DNA of 64,000 bases, taken from Chrysopilus asiliformis. Its lineage: Eukaryota; Arthropoda; Insecta; Diptera; Rhagionidae. The stretch lies in the NCBI GenBank assembly GCA_964034945.1, contig OZ035962.1, positions 19,366,530 through 19,430,529 on the forward strand, given 5' to 3'. Shown here piece by piece: positions 32,052 to 43,590 of this stretch (position 1 is the first letter of the stretch; the number at the start of each line of letters is the position of its first letter). The notes beneath the pieces were generated by a model. It did not search any database, had not been told where the DNA came from, and saw only the letters and a program-made list of their open reading frames with translations. The position numbers and the translations under genes are program-made.

Positions 32052-33645
32052 GTTATCGTAGCGTAACGAAATAACGATTATCCGTTTTTTTCCACAAAAA
32101 TACGTTATAACATTATATCAATTTAATTCCGTTACAATAATGAAAAAAACGTAACGAAAACCGAAAAAAATGATTTCGTTTTCTCATTATTTATTTTTTT
32201 TTTTTGCTTTATTTTATTTTTTTGAGAAATGTTCCACAAAAGTTTATCAAGTACAACCCCACAGACCTACCACCTGAATAAAATACAATAAACGCGCGTT
32301 TATATGAACTAATTAAAACACCTTAGGTCCATATCAGTGTTGTTCCTCTACGCGTAGACTTTAATTGTCTACACTTTAGTGTAGACAATAGCGTAGACAA
32401 TCGATTTGGGGTAGACAATGTAGACTTTCTCATATCTGTCAAAACAAAGTCATTAGTGAGTCATATATTCTCAAAGCCGAAATCGACTGACCTTTGATAG
32501 GTCTATATATTATTTGATTTGAATTACTTCCGTATAGATTTCCGTCTATCTGTAAATACGACAACTCTCAACGGAATTAAGCTAAAGACTAGAAACAAAC
32601 GTGTTTTTCGAGCAAATTAAACAGATATTCTTAAATGAGCAAAGCCATCCCATACAAATGAATCAGTTTTTTAAATAAACGGTTCGTTATATTGAAAAAT
32701 GTGTAAAGCAAAAAGATTTTAGAATTCAATGTGATTTCTATTGCAAAAATTACAAAAAAAACCGCTTAGATTGCATGAAAAGAATTAGAATTGCCACTAA
32801 AGTTTGCTCTGAAGTTCTCCATTACAGCATTTGGCGATTGCTTCCTGGAAATTGTGCTTTATTATGTTAAAATTGATTGAAAAAAATGAGATTTTAAAAC
32901 TAAATGAGCTATCCTTTATTTTATTGATTGTCTACATTGTCTACGCGTAGAGAATAGACCATTGTATACTGTAATAGTCTACGCGTAGACAATGGTGTAG
33001 TCTACATCACGTAGACTACGCGGCACAACACTGGTCCATATAAGTGGAGTTTTCATATAAACGGGGTTTAAGTTTACACGAACAGAATCTCCTAAAGTAG
33101 TTGATCGTGATTATCAACTGTGGATTTTTGAGGCCTCGGTAGTGAGAAAGTTTTTCAAATTTCGATCATAAAGCAATCACAAAAAAAAAAAAATTATTTC
33201 ATTAAAAAAACTTGCCCAACAAAAACGACATTTCTTGTGTCAATATCAAAGATTTTGAATATTAGGCTATTTTGACGTCGCTGATTCTGAGTCGGACTTT
33301 GGTTTCGCCAGACTGCGGGAGATACCAAACAGAAAATATTTTCGATACCAAAAAAGCTCCTTAAAAGATTTTCTATTTCTTATCTCAAGAAATAGAGTTA
33401 GTCCGGCCAAAACAAAGTCCGATTTAGAATCAAAATATGATTAAAAATATTACCCCAATAAATTTGGTTATACTTGATGAACTTTTGGGGTTATACTTGA
33501 TGAACTTTTTACAAAAAAATTATTAAAAATAAAATAAAGCAAAAATAAATAAATTGACGGAATTAAATTTCTATAACGTTATAACGCAATTTTGCGGAAA
33601 AAAACGGAAAATCGGTTTTTCTTTTCGTTATTTCGTTACGATAAC
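32052..33645. mobile_element. GTTATCG-ended element, host of a hAT insertion
   Basis: The left end GTTATCGTAGCGTAACGAAA and right end (inverse GTTATCGTAACGAAATAACG) are inverted repeats. Near the right end, 33275-33480 (aatattttcgataccaaaaa, then ttaaaagattttct) matches 37835-38000, which is part of a second copy. Removing the hAT element (32335-33033) leaves about 0.9 kb. No transposase is visible. Confidence 0.65.
32335..33033. mobile_element. hAT non-autonomous element with perfect 8-bp TSD
   Basis: The element starts CAGTGTTGTTCC and ends GGCACAACACTG; GTCCATAT stands directly on both sides (32327-32334, 33034-33041). Sub-terminal regions repeat tctacgcgtagac and gtagacaatgtagactt, likely transposase-binding sites by analogy with other hAT elements. 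The middle has no intact ORF. The same gtagacaatgtagactt motif forms a small tandem array at 43512-43590. Confidence 0.9.
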
Positions 33646-33875
33646 GCAATCACTAAAAAAAAGAAGAAGAAGAAACCAACTGTAAACATTGTTTACTCAA
33701 ATAGCATCGAAAAGCACAGGCACATGAGATTTGTTCTTTGTGACTTAAAAATGTAGCAATTTACGCATTCGGGGCTAAAGATTTAGACCTATAATTCACA
33801 TCCGCGTACACGAAGCGTAAGATGTGACGAGAACGACATACTTATTAATAATGTGTCTGCAAAGCCACAAAAGCT
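33646..33875. other. Non-coding spacer
   Basis: Short gaa/aag runs at the start; nothing else recognised. Confidence 0.4.
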
Positions 33876-33879
33876 TTAA

Positions 33880-34154
33880 CCCTCCGTCTACCGAAAAAAA
33901 AACCTGTTAGAACTACCGTTGGGGTCAATTCGACCCCAATCGGTAATAAGCCATTTTCCTTTAGTTGTTATAGAAAATGTCTGAGTACACTTAGAAAAAA
34001 CTTCAATACTGTCAATAAATTCCAGCAAAATACAATGAAGAATTTTCAAAGAAACAATGTCAAGAAGTTACAAAGTCCAAAAACTATTACGACTAGAATT
34101 AGAGAAAAATTTTATCGCTCTGGGGTCAAATTGACCCCAATGGTAGACGGAGAG
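33880..34154. mobile_element. piggyBac-like MITE
   Basis: TTAA (33876-33879), then CCCTCCGTCTACCG; the right end TGGTAGACGGAGAG is followed by TTAA (34155-34158). The ends match at 12 of 14 positions. Inside each end lies ggggtcaattcgacccc or ggggtcaaattgacccc, itself a palindrome, so each end can fold separately. Confidence 0.85.
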
Positions 34155-34399
34155 TTAATGGGGAAATTGGTGATCGACGGTTCGTCTTTGGGTCAATATT
34201 CGCTTGATGAAAATCCTGTAGCGATAGAGCGGCATTTGACGGTTGTCGGCTCGATACAGTGGTTAGCTGTGGAGCCTGAATGTTAGTTTGACTTTGAAGA
34301 AACGTGTAATGGGAACAGGGTCGACACGGTTGCCATTAGATTTACCTCAAAGCCCTCGCTTTACAAATACAAGAAAAAAAAGTTGATACCTTCAACCGC

Positions 34400-35200
34400 C
34401 ATATTTTCCATTGACATTTGGATTCGAACGATTTCAGTATGAGAATTAAATTTCTTATTTTGGGCTAATAATTGAAGGAAATTGCATAAAAAATGGATAG
34501 CAGACATTTTTGAAACAGCACAATTTTATTGGCATCAAAATTTCATTGCAAAAGATAAAAAAATAACCGGCAAAATATAATTAAAGAAATTTTTAGTTAA
34601 AAACAAAATAATCTGATGGCTCATTAAAATCTGTTTACATTTTAGATTCAATATTGTCAAAAAAATTTTGTTGCAACTAAAACCACGGCATGCAATCAGA
34701 GGAAAAGTTCAAAAGTTCAAAAAAACACTCCACAAAAAGTTTTCATTAACTTATCGCCATTAGATTTTTCTTGTTCGGTTTCTCTTTACGTTTTTATTTG
34801 CTCATCTCTCTTCGGTCGCTAAGCTATGCAAGCATTCGAGGGAGAAAGACAACTCCACTCGAAGATTTGTGCGATGTTAAGCCGTCAGATGACGCTCCCA
34901 TATAGCTTGAAATAGCTAATTTTGTTAATAAGGGCGTCTTTTTTCTGAAATGGTAGCGTCAGAATTACGTTTCGGTGTCATAATTGCGACGTGGCAAATC
35001 ACTGAAAAGGGTTTTGCACTCTGGGTATCGTTGCGCATCCCATTCACACAATATAGGGGTATTCACGTTTGCTTTTGAAATACCGGGACCATTCGCACAA
35101 CGGCAACGTGTCCTTGACAAAAATTGCTTTCCACCGCGATTTGCATGGTGACGAAATATGTGAATAAAGACGACACGGCTACTCAGCACGGCAATCGGAC
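34400..35200. mobile_element. piggyBac-like element, copy 2 (inverted, degraded ends)
   Basis: Reverse-oriented relative of 15026-16034; shared phrases include gaaggaaattgcataaaaaa, aaaacactccacaaaaagtt, cgaagatttgtgcgatgtta, attcacgtttgcttttga and ttgcatggtgacgaaatatg. The TTAA ends cannot be read clearly. The copies differ by many substitutions and small gaps, so this is an older family. Confidence 0.7.
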
Positions 35201-35320
35201 TAGTTAAGGCCAAAAATCGATTTTTCGCAGGATTTTCGAGGGGGGGTTTCCCATCTTAAAACGGAATATCGGCAGATATAAAAAAATACGTATTGTTTAG
35301 TTTTTTGAGTACTATAAAGA

Positions 35321-35457
35321 TGATAGCCCAATAGAAGCTTTGCTTGCTTCGCTTTTCTTTAACCGCTTTTGTATTGGGCCAGCTCTCATAAGGGAACAAA
35401 GATTTCAATTCAGCTGTCAAAGCGAGTAAAGCAAGCAAAGCTTCTATTGGGTCATCA
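35321..35457. mobile_element. Small MITE with 37-bp arms
   Basis: Left arm TGATAGCCCAATAGAAGCTT and onward (tgcttgcttcgctt); right arm its inverse (aaagcgagtaaagcaagcaa, then agcttctattgggtcatca). About 137 bp in total. No target-site duplication identified. Confidence 0.7.
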
Positions 35458-35708
35458 CCTTAACATATGTGAATGCGAAGAGAATCGGAGGCGGGCACCT
35501 GAAAAAGGTTCCTTGTTAGTATCTTAAGTGTGAATTTAGAAGTGATGTTTACATTTAATTTACTCCCACAGTGATTCAGTAAAAAATTACTGTTTATATC
35601 CCGATCCTGTTCCCGTCCCTACACGCTGGCAGCGCAATTTTTTTTTAATGAAGTAGAAATGAGACTTTGGTAATTGTTCCTTTAATCCTTGGTAGTTGTA
35701 AAGTTGAC

Positions 35709-35930
35709 CAGGGGTGGAATCGCGTACGGTGACAAGTGATAGTGACTGTCATCTGTCAATTTTTCGGGACGCGGTAGTGCAAATTTTTATCAACATCCAA
35801 TCACAAAACGATGGTCTTTTTTTAGTAGAAAGTGTTGGCCAAAATGTTGATAGTTGCAATCTTATTGAAGACCGAAAAATTGACGTGTGACAGTCACCAT
35901 CAAATATCACCTTATGCGATTCCACCCCAG
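35709..35930. mobile_element. MITE with hAT-like CAGGGGTGGAATCGC end
   Basis: Left arm CAGGGGTGGAATCGCGTACG followed by a phrase ending tcaatttttcgg; right arm the inverse (ccgaaaaattga ... gcgattccaccccagtg). The arms are about 55 bp with scattered differences. The CAGGGGTG start resembles hAT ends, but an 8-bp duplication is not clear. Confidence 0.65.
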
Positions 35931-35950
35931 TGTAGTTACCCATCTCCATT

Positions 35951-36222
35951 CACTCAGAAAAGTGGAGGCTAACTCGACGACCTACATACGGCGTAATTGG
36001 CCTCGGGCAGGCGCGCGTTCGCCTGCATGTGGGCAAGTAAAACTGAGTTGACCTGTGGTCGGAGAAATTCTGAAATTAAGCCACCTGCAGGTGAAGTAGG
36101 GCGTTGGGAGCTGCACGAGTTGACCTTAGATAGGTTAACTCAGACCGCTAGCTGGCTTACAGAAACCTCTGTAAGGTCAGAGTTAACCTGACAAAAAGTT
36201 GACCTGAACATTTTTCTGAGTG
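35951..36222. mobile_element. CACTCAGAAAA-ended MITE, copy 1 (TT duplication)
   Basis: Ends CACTCAGAAAAGTGGAGG and CATTTTTCTGAGTG. The 2 bases on each side are TT (35949-35950, 36223-36224). The interior has landmarks tcgacgacctacatacggcg, gacctgtggtcggagaaatt and gagttaacctgacaaaaagt. Two further copies lie in the opposite orientation at 39858-40129 and 44936-45228. Confidence 0.85.
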
Positions 36223-36224
36223 TT

Positions 36225-37231
36225 CTCTAAGTTGTTTTCATAATTATGTTTCAAACATTTAGTTTCAAAAACTTTTATTTCAACTACAGTTTGAGTGATC
36301 AGTATGAGGCTAGAATTATTTGTATAACAAACAAAATGAAACATTTTAACTAAAATTCTAACTAAGGACAAAATTTCGCGTTGAAATTAGAAAATTTACA
36401 TACATAATAGTTTAATTAATATATAAAAATATTTGATTTCTTGACGCGATATATACGAGAAAGGGATCAAAAGTATTTTAAAAAACTGGTATACCTACAT
36501 AAGCAATAAAAAAAAAGTTTGATTAAAAGAAAAATACTGTTAGATTTTCATCAAAAAAATATTTGCTGTTTTAAGATGTGGTGAGTTGTAAAACTATTTT
36601 AAAGGAAACATCCAAAAATTATATTAGGTAACTGTTAAATTTTAATTTTCAAATTCGCATTTTTTTTAAATAAAAATTGGGAAGGCAATCATTCTTATTT
36701 GCTAAAAACCACATTAGTTATACTATTTCTAGAATAATTGGCATTAAAACTTAAAAAAAAAGCTCAAAGCTTAATAAATGTTAGGTTAAATTTTCAATGA
36801 ATTAATAATAAAAAAAATTAATTATGACGAAAAAATTATAAATTTATAAGTCTTTACTAATAAAATTAAATGGTAAACACCTAAAAATATTTTCTTAGTA
36901 TCTGTCACATAATAATTGCCATATTGTGTTCAGCTAACTGCTATATTGTAATTAAGAATATTTATATTAATTATGAAAATTATAAAATACTAATTTAGTG
37001 CGTATAAGAGTAAGTGTGCTAATTATAATTTAATTAAGTCATAGAAATTAGATTATTGTACTTACTGTATTTGTCTTCAATTAAATAATCTGTTAAAAAC
37101 ATCCGCGATACTTAAAACTGTTATATTTTGTTCAATATCAGATGCCTAAAGTAATAGAAGTTAATGAATTTTGTTTGATATTGTTTCGCAATAAAATAGA
37201 CAATATAATCTAAAAAAGTTTTCATAAATCA
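36225..37231. other. Very AT-rich non-coding DNA
   Basis: No repeat family and no coding signal recognised. Composition is similar to 28539-30420. Confidence 0.4.
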
Positions 37232-37458
37232 GGGCACCAATCATGTATTCCGACGCGTCTCTGTCTTTCGACGCAGCTTTTAACTCTTGACTTCGCCATA
37301 TCTGCAGCTTGAAATTTCGCGGAATTGTCACTATGAATCGAAACGTGATTCTGACTGTCACTCCAGGAAATTTGAAGCTGCTGATATGGCGAAATCAAGA
37401 GTTAAAAGCTGCGTCGAAGTCGAAAGACAGAGACACGTCGGAATACATGATTGGTACC
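37232..37458. mobile_element. Foldback MITE with arms of about 88 bp
   Basis: Starts GGGCACCAATCATGTATTCC and ends with the inverse (ggaatacatgattggtaccc). The arms run through gacgcagcttttaactctt and its inverse, with one 6-base difference (ttcgac extra in one arm) and several point changes. The loop is about 45 bp. It is non-coding despite open frames on both strands, which are symmetric products of the hairpin. Confidence 0.8.
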
Positions 37459-37834
37459 CAGATCAAGGAGCAATTTAATTTTGACGTTTGTTAAATCGAT
37501 TATAAATAATAGTATGAAACACCGAAACTCAAGATAGTAAAAAAAAGGTCATAAAACACTTAGACATCGCTTTATTAAAAAAAAATATATTTTAGGCAAT
37601 TTATCAGATGTTCAATTTGAACAATAAACTCTATTTAATTGTTTGTAAGTCTAATTTAGATTAACATGTGCTGTAAATAGCATTAAAACATTTTTGAATT
37701 AATGAAAATTATCTAAATTAACAAAACATGATTATAAAATAATGATTTTTAAATAAAATTTATTTGAGAAAATTGATATGTTTTCCTTTTTTAATACTTT
37801 TACTTAGCTTGCTTTTCTGTTTGCTTGTTATCGC
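37459..37834. other. AT-rich spacer
   Basis: Nothing recognised. Confidence 0.35.
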
Positions 37835-38252
37835 CAGATTCACTCCACTTCTGGAGATGCCGACAAGAAAATATTTTCGATACCAAAAAAGTTTCTTAAA
37901 AGATTTTCTTTTTCATATATGCAGAAATAGAGTGAATCTGGTCAAAATAAACTCCAATTTCGAATCAAAATTTTATTAAAAATACTACCCCAATATTTTA
38001 AATTATATTTTATGCTGGTGGTAGGGCGGTGGGGCTATACTTGATGAACATTTCACAAAAAAATAATAAAAAATAATAAAAAAAATAAAGCAAAAAAAAA
38101 AATAAATAACAAGAAAACGAAATCATTTTACCGGTTTTCGTGACGTTTTTCGTTATTGTAATGAAATTAAATTGCTATAACGTTACAACGCAATTTTGAG
38201 GAAGAACCCGGATAATCGTTATTTCATTACTTTACGATAATGTTTCCCATCC
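37835..38252. mobile_element. Second copy (right part) of the GTTATCG-ended element
   Basis: Shares agaaaatattttcgatacca, cttaaaagattttct, atacttgatgaac and tgctataacgttacaacgca with 33275-33645, and ends gtttcccatccctgc. It contains a lengthened A-rich block (aaaaaataaagc) and lacks the hAT insertion. The left part was not found. Confidence 0.65.
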
Positions 38253-39212
38253 CTGCTCACAAATATTAGAAAAAAAACACGAAATTAAAACCAAAACAAC
38301 TTTCATAAATGCTTCAAATTTGAATTTTAGCGGCCTTTTTTTCAAACAAACAATATAAGACATGAACCGAAACAGAACGAAGACATAAACTACTAGCCAA
38401 GGCCACAACCGTAAAAACCTCAAAACCTCGAAATGTTTTGAAAATGCATATCAAATGTTCAAAATGGAAATTGAAATTGCAAACGTTTGAAAAAGTTGAA
38501 AGCATTTGTTTTGCATTTTAAAACATTTGCCGAAAATTGTTCGTCCGAAATTTTTCTCAAATAAAAGCCCGCTAAAAATTCAAATTTGAATAGTTGAATG
38601 AAGTTGCTTTTTACAATTAATTGTTTTTCTGATATTTGTGAGAAAGTTATCAAATAACGAATGTGTTTTGAATATCAAAGCGATCAGTCCTGAATATCAA
38701 TTTAGTTGGTGCTAAATACAGTTCAAATTATTTTGATTTTTTTTTCAATTTAATATTTTTCGAATAGAATTGTTGAGATGTAGTCAGTGTTGGTCTGATT
38801 GTTTACGAAACGGATTGTACGCAATAGTTAACCCGTTAAAAATTGATTGTTTACAAGCAATTACAGTGAACAATGTAAAAAATGTAATAAATTTGCTTTT
38901 GTAGGATGGTTTTAATCGAAACAATTATTATTTAATTCGCAATATTTTATTTTATTAACTGAACTGTCTTACGAATAATTTAAACATGACAAAAAATTAA
39001 AATAAAAGTTACTAATTCCTGTGTAAAATATACAATTTCCACACTTTTTTAGTAACTGCAATATTCTAGTAACTGAAGTATTCTAGTAATTGCAATATTT
39101 ATATTATAATTATTAAATTTTTCAATTTTTTGTGGTAAAAATCATATATAAAAACATTGAACTAGCTGTCATTTTTAAAATTGTCAATGTTTTTTTTTGT
39201 TTCAGAAAAGTC
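38253..39212. other. AT-rich non-coding DNA
   Basis: A phrase related to actgcaatattctagtaa repeats two to three times at about 39053-39105. No gene supported. Confidence 0.4.
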
Positions 39213-39690
39213 TAAGGGCCGAAATACAATTGGCCCGACACAACATTTACGGCGACAGATTACGGTCATAAAGTTGTCCTCCATATAGAATTCCACAGAT
39301 TTTGTTGTTCTAAACGTCATTTGCTTTTCATTTAATTTTGACAATGGGACGGTAAGTAACATATCATTCTTTTGTTATCAATTATCATACATAAAAGTAA
39401 TGCGAATTTACGCAACACAGCATACGAACTATATTTTCTATAACTTTCTTTAATTTCCCCTTGAATGACGAAATTTAGATTTTATGACGTCCGCATAAGA
39501 TTTCATTTTGAATCAACCATGAAATTTTGTCGGCGGGCTGGCCGATAAAGGTTAAATTCGATTCAGCTTTTTACGACGACAAAGTTGGTCGGATTGATCG
39601 TCGTAAATAGAAGCAGCAATGAGTACTATGAGTTTAAAATCTGAAATGTCGCCGTAAATGGGGTGTCGGGCCAATTGTATTTCGGCCTTA
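39213..39690. mobile_element. MITE with ends TAAGGGCCGAAATACAATTG
   Basis: The left end TAAGGGCCGAAATACAATTG, ggcccgacac and the right end (inverse of TAAGGCCGAAATACAATTG, ggcccgacac) give arms of about 44 bp ending acggcgaca. The interior of 478 bp carries atgggacggtaagtaac and tttttacgacgacaaagttg. A second copy at 53850-54752 has the same interior. Boundary bases suggest a TA or TWA duplication but are ambiguous. Confidence 0.75.
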
Positions 39691-39857
39691 ACAATTCATC
39701 ATACATAGATTTGGACCGTGTTTGGGCTTTCTCCGCCCACAACTTTTTTTTTTTCAAACTTTTGTCAAACAGATATTCAATCAAAAGATTTTTTTAGTCC
39801 GCATTTTCTTGGTCCAGTTAAATATTTTTCACGCGTTATCTTTATAAGCTTCAATTA

Positions 39858-40129
39858 CACTCAGAAAAATGTCCAGGTCAACTTTTTGTCAGGTTAACTC
39901 TGACCTTACAGAGGTTTCTGTAAGCCAGCTAGCGGTCAGAGTTAACCTATCTAAGGTCAACTCGTGCAGCTCCCAATGCACTACTTCACCTGCTGGTGGC
40001 TTAATTTCAGAATTTCTCCGACCACAGGTCAACTGAGTTTTACTTGCCTACATGCAGGCGAACGCGCGCCTGCCCGAGGCCAATTACGCCGTATGTAGGT
40101 CGTCGAGTTAGCCTCCATTTTTCTGAGTG
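39858..40129. mobile_element. CACTCAGAAAA-ended MITE, copy 2 (TA duplication)
   Basis: Inverted relative to copy 1 and very similar in sequence and length (272 bp). Flanking dinucleotides are TA on both sides (39856-39857, 40130-40131). Starts CACTCAGAAAAATGTCCAGG, ends CTCCATTTTTCTGAGTG. Confidence 0.85.
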
Positions 40130-40131
40130 TA

Positions 40132-40736
40132 TGGGAATTTGTAAACAAGCGCCACAACAATTTGTGTTATGATGTGCACACAAATAAAAACAGAAGCAAA
40201 AGGTCAAGAATTTTAAATTCGGTTGATTCCTAATTTTTCGTGTAATTTTTTGCAACCCTTTTCTGGGTTTATTTAGCTCGCCTGACTGTGAAAACAACAA
40301 TTTCAAGCGAGCGGTCAGCCTTTTTTTATACTCTACTAGAATTTGGACCCGGCTTCGCCCGGCTAAAAGCGTGAACAGAAAAAAAACTTAGGAAAACTAA
40401 ATTCATTTGGTTAAAAATTAGGTAGCCTGCATGCTGTTCGTTAATTTTTTCTCTTCGGAAAATGATTAACCCATTCGGTATTTTGATGCCATATGGCAAC
40501 GCAGTTAAAAATTTGAATTGACTTATTATTTATTTATTTTCAACACTCTATTCTCATTCAGTGCACCTTTAAGTGCATTTGTGACCCAATTTTGATTTTT
40601 TGAGTAAAAAGCTGGACTACAGTGGACATATTTGTAAAAAATAAAATTTTTTAATTTTTTTTGTTTTTTTTTCTTTTTTTTTTTTGTTTGAAATGAATAC
40701 TGATAGCGTAAACATCATTAATTAAACATCATTAGT
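40132..40736. other. Dispersed-repeat DNA with a CCCGGCTTCGCCCGG motif
   Basis: At 40331-40363 the sequence reads actctactagaatttggac, then CCCGGCTTCGCCCGG, a short palindrome typical of one end of microsatellite-associated (often Helitron-like) insect repeats. It may be one end of a unit whose other end is the array and (ACAG)n tail at 40737-42066. Class assignment is a guess. Confidence 0.4.
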
Positions 40737-42066
40737 TTCGATATCACTTTACCTCCTCCCCTTACTCCCCCCACCTATCGGGCTACTTTTTATTGAGTCT
40801 ATGTTGGTGCTGGACCCCCGACGAACATCTGTGCCAAATTTCAGGCCAATCCGTTCAGTAGTTTCCTCGCGAAAGAGTAACATAGAGGAAGAGCTAAGTT
40901 TCGAAATCACTTTACCCCCTCCCCTTACTCCCCCTCCACCGGTCGGGCTACTTTTTAATGAGTCTGTGTTGGTGCTGAACCCCCGACGAACATCTGTGCC
41001 AAATTTCAGGCCAATTGGTTCAGTAGTTTCCTCGCGAAAGAGTAACATAGCGCAAAAACTAAGTTTCGAAATCACTTTACCCCCTCCCCTTACTCCCTCC
41101 ACCTATCGGGCTACATTTTAATGGGTCTGTGTTGGGGCTGGACCCCCGACGAACATCTATGCCAAATTTCAAGCCAATCTGTTCAGTAATTTCCCCGCGA
41201 AAGAGTAACATAGCGCAAAAACTAAGTTTCGAAATCACTTTACCCCCTCCCCTTACTCTCCCCACCTATCGGGCTACTTTTTAATGGGTCTGTGTTGGGG
41301 CTGGATCCCCAACGAACATCTATGACAAATTTTAGGCCAATCGGTTCAGTAGTTTCCCCGCGAAAGGGTAACATAGGGGGAAATCTAAGTTTCGAGATCA
41401 CTTCACCCCCTCCCCTTACTCCCCCCACCAATCGCGCTACTTTTTAATAGGTCTGTGTTGGTGCTGGACCCCCGACGAACATCTATGCCAAATTTCAGGC
41501 TAATTGGTTCAGTAGTTGCCTCGCGAAAGAGTAACATAGCGCAAAAACTAAGTTTCGAAATCACTTTACCCCCTCCCCTTACTCTCGCAACCTCTCGGGC
41601 TACTTTTTAATGAGTCTATGTTGGGGCTGGACCCCCGACGAACATCTATGCCAAATTTCAGGCCAATCGGTTCAGTAGTTTCCCCGCGAAAGAGTAACAT
41701 AGCGCAAAAACTAAGTTTCGAAATCACTTTACCCCCTCCCCTTGGTCCCCCCACCCCTCGGGCTACTTTTTAATGGGTCTATATTGGGGCTGGACCCCCG
41801 ACAACCATCTAAGCCAAATTTCAGGCCAATCGGTTAAGTAGTTTCCCCGCGAAAGAGTAACATAGCGCAAAAACTAAGTTTTTAAATCACTTTACCCCCT
41901 CCCCTTACTCCCCCCACCCGTCGCGCTACTTTTCCGTATGCCTATGTTGGAACCAGAACTACCACAGACACTCATGCCAAATTTCAATTCAATCGGTTCA
42001 GCCGTTTTTGCGTGAAAGAGGAACAGATAGACAGACAGACAGACAGACAGACACACAGACAGACAC
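40737..42066. repeat. 163-bp tandem repeat, about 8 copies, ending in (ACAG)n
   Basis: Repeat starts (tttcgaaatcactttaccc) fall at about 40737, 40899, 41064, 41227, 41390, 41554, 41717 and 41880, a period of 163-164 bp. Each unit runs through cccctccccttactcccccc, cgggctactttttaatg, gacccccgacgaacatct, aaatttcaggccaatc and cagtagtttcctcgcgaaag. The last unit diverges and ends in a short (ACAG)n block and atatattagtatgattag. Short open frames on both strands are by-products. The end motif is like that of Helitron-related repeats in insects. Confidence 0.9.
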
Positions 42067-42117
42067 CAACTCATTTTTATATATTAGTATGATTAGTATG
42101 ATTAGTATGATATGAGA

Positions 42118-42245
42118 TACTCTATATGAGATTTAGTATACTATTTGTAACGCCAATCGTCGGGCACAAAAATTAACTACACCGGGGTGTTAGGGGATGG
42201 CAAAAGATTTTGATTTCCGCATGTCCGTCCGCCTACCTTTTACAG
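42118..42245 (+). repeat. GTAACGCCAATC...CATGTCCGTCC dispersed motif, copy 1
   Basis: Reads tttgtaacgccaatcgtcgg, ttaactacaccggggtgtta, ttttgatttccgcatgtccg, tccgcc. The same order of phrases appears at 44340-44540 and within 53903-54423. Fly genomes contain many repeats with similar gtaacgcc...catgtccgtc landmarks. Confidence 0.6.
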
Positions 42246-42271
42246 TTGCGTTTCTCGTCTAAGTTCTTGAA

Positions 42272-42766
42272 TGGGTAAAACCGGCCTATGTTTGGTGCTG
42301 GAATGGGACGATCCTGTCAACTTTTGGTGGAAATCCGTTAATCGGAAGTAACCCAAATGGCCGCTTTTTAAAAATTGCCCTTTCGTTTTTTGTTATTGGA
42401 GTAAATTTTTCAGTAGTCTTATGTCAACAAAAGTTGGAGACCATAAAATTTTCTACATGTTTGCCTTTTACTAGAACTCGTATCTCAAGCTGTTATCGAG
42501 ATAGACCGTTACTTTAAAAAAAATCCGTTTCTTGCGATTATCTTTAAAAAATGGGTGTTAGGTGGTTTAATGTATACGGTGAATTGAAGAGAATAATGTT
42601 TGTGATCATTTTGTGTTTTACCGTTATCCGATATACTTTACCGTTATCGAGATATTTCAGATTTTGTAAAATGAACATTCATATTCTTATGTAAACTAAT
42701 ATGTTATTCGTCAGGTCAATTGTGGAGAAACGTAGATTTTGTATAAGAAAGTCATGTGCTATTCTT
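42272..42766 (-). mobile_element. ACAG-element left half, minus strand
   Basis: The + strand reads tggaatgggacgatcctgtc, ttggtggaaatccgttaat, ccaaatggccgctttttaaa, ccgttatcgagatatttcag and finally agattttgtataagaaagtc, the reverse of the left part of the full copies. It stops where the satellite would begin. It abuts the gtaacgcc motif at its satellite side. Confidence 0.75.
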
Positions 42767-43511
42767 TGTAATATTTGTAAAACAAAACACTAGAAAAATC
42801 CGTCAAGCATGAAACTAATTCATAAGCCAGAGGCTCTGAAAATGTTTTCGTAAATATTCCAGGCATAATTAAGATAGGTTGAAACGTATTTAACACAGTA
42901 TTGTTTAACAATAACCGAGAAAATTTACCCTCAATTCACATAACGTCACTTTGAAATACTACCCTTTAAAAAGTATCATACAAATTATAAATTACTGTTT
43001 CGAATTTTTGGTGTGAATTAAAGTAGAAAAAACTGTAAACTAATCAATGAAAGCTTTGCGAGAAGAGTGCTTTAATTGGTCCTAGACCTAGACAAAAGCC
43101 GCCACTTGTAGACACTTTGGCAATGGGAAAAGTTACAATATGTGCTCTTGGGGTTGAATTTAGTAAAAAAGTTGTCGTTACTAAAAGGTATCCAACTGCG
43201 AAACTACGAAGGCCTATAGAGAGAGTCATTAAAACTATGTAGTGGATCTCCAATTCCCAGCATGATAGCCACTAGAAAGCACTTTCGCACCACATCTATT
43301 GGCATTTAGCTGCTCTTTTATATACACGCACACAAACCATCATGTTTGCTTTCATCCTTCGATTTCCATTTCTACAAAAAAGAAGAAAATAAAAGGGAAA
43401 GTAAATCCTCAAATTCAATTTCGAAATTTGATTTTGAAAAAACTTATATTAAATTCAAAATGTAAAAAGCTGCTGCTGGGCATATAAACTGATAAAAGGG
43501 TAGACAATTAG
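42767..43511. other. Non-coding spacer
   Basis: No gene or repeat recognised. Confidence 0.4.
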
Positions 43512-43590
43512 TGTAAACAATGTAAACTTCGGCGTAGACAATGTAGACTTCGGTGTAGACAATGTAGACTTGGGTGTAAACAATGTAGAC
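43512..43590 (+). repeat. 22-bp tandem repeat (gtagacaatgtagacttcgg)
   Basis: Four units of gt(g)ta(g/a)acaatgta(g/a)acttcgg. The core gtagacaatgtagactt is the same as a sub-terminal motif of the hAT element at 32335-33033, so this is probably a relic of that family. Confidence 0.75.

Noticed and set aside
40749..42074. A series of 60-117 codon frames with GLKFGTDVRRG-like repeats
   Set aside because: They are the 163-bp tandem repeat translated; the unit is not a multiple of three, so each frame breaks after one or two units.
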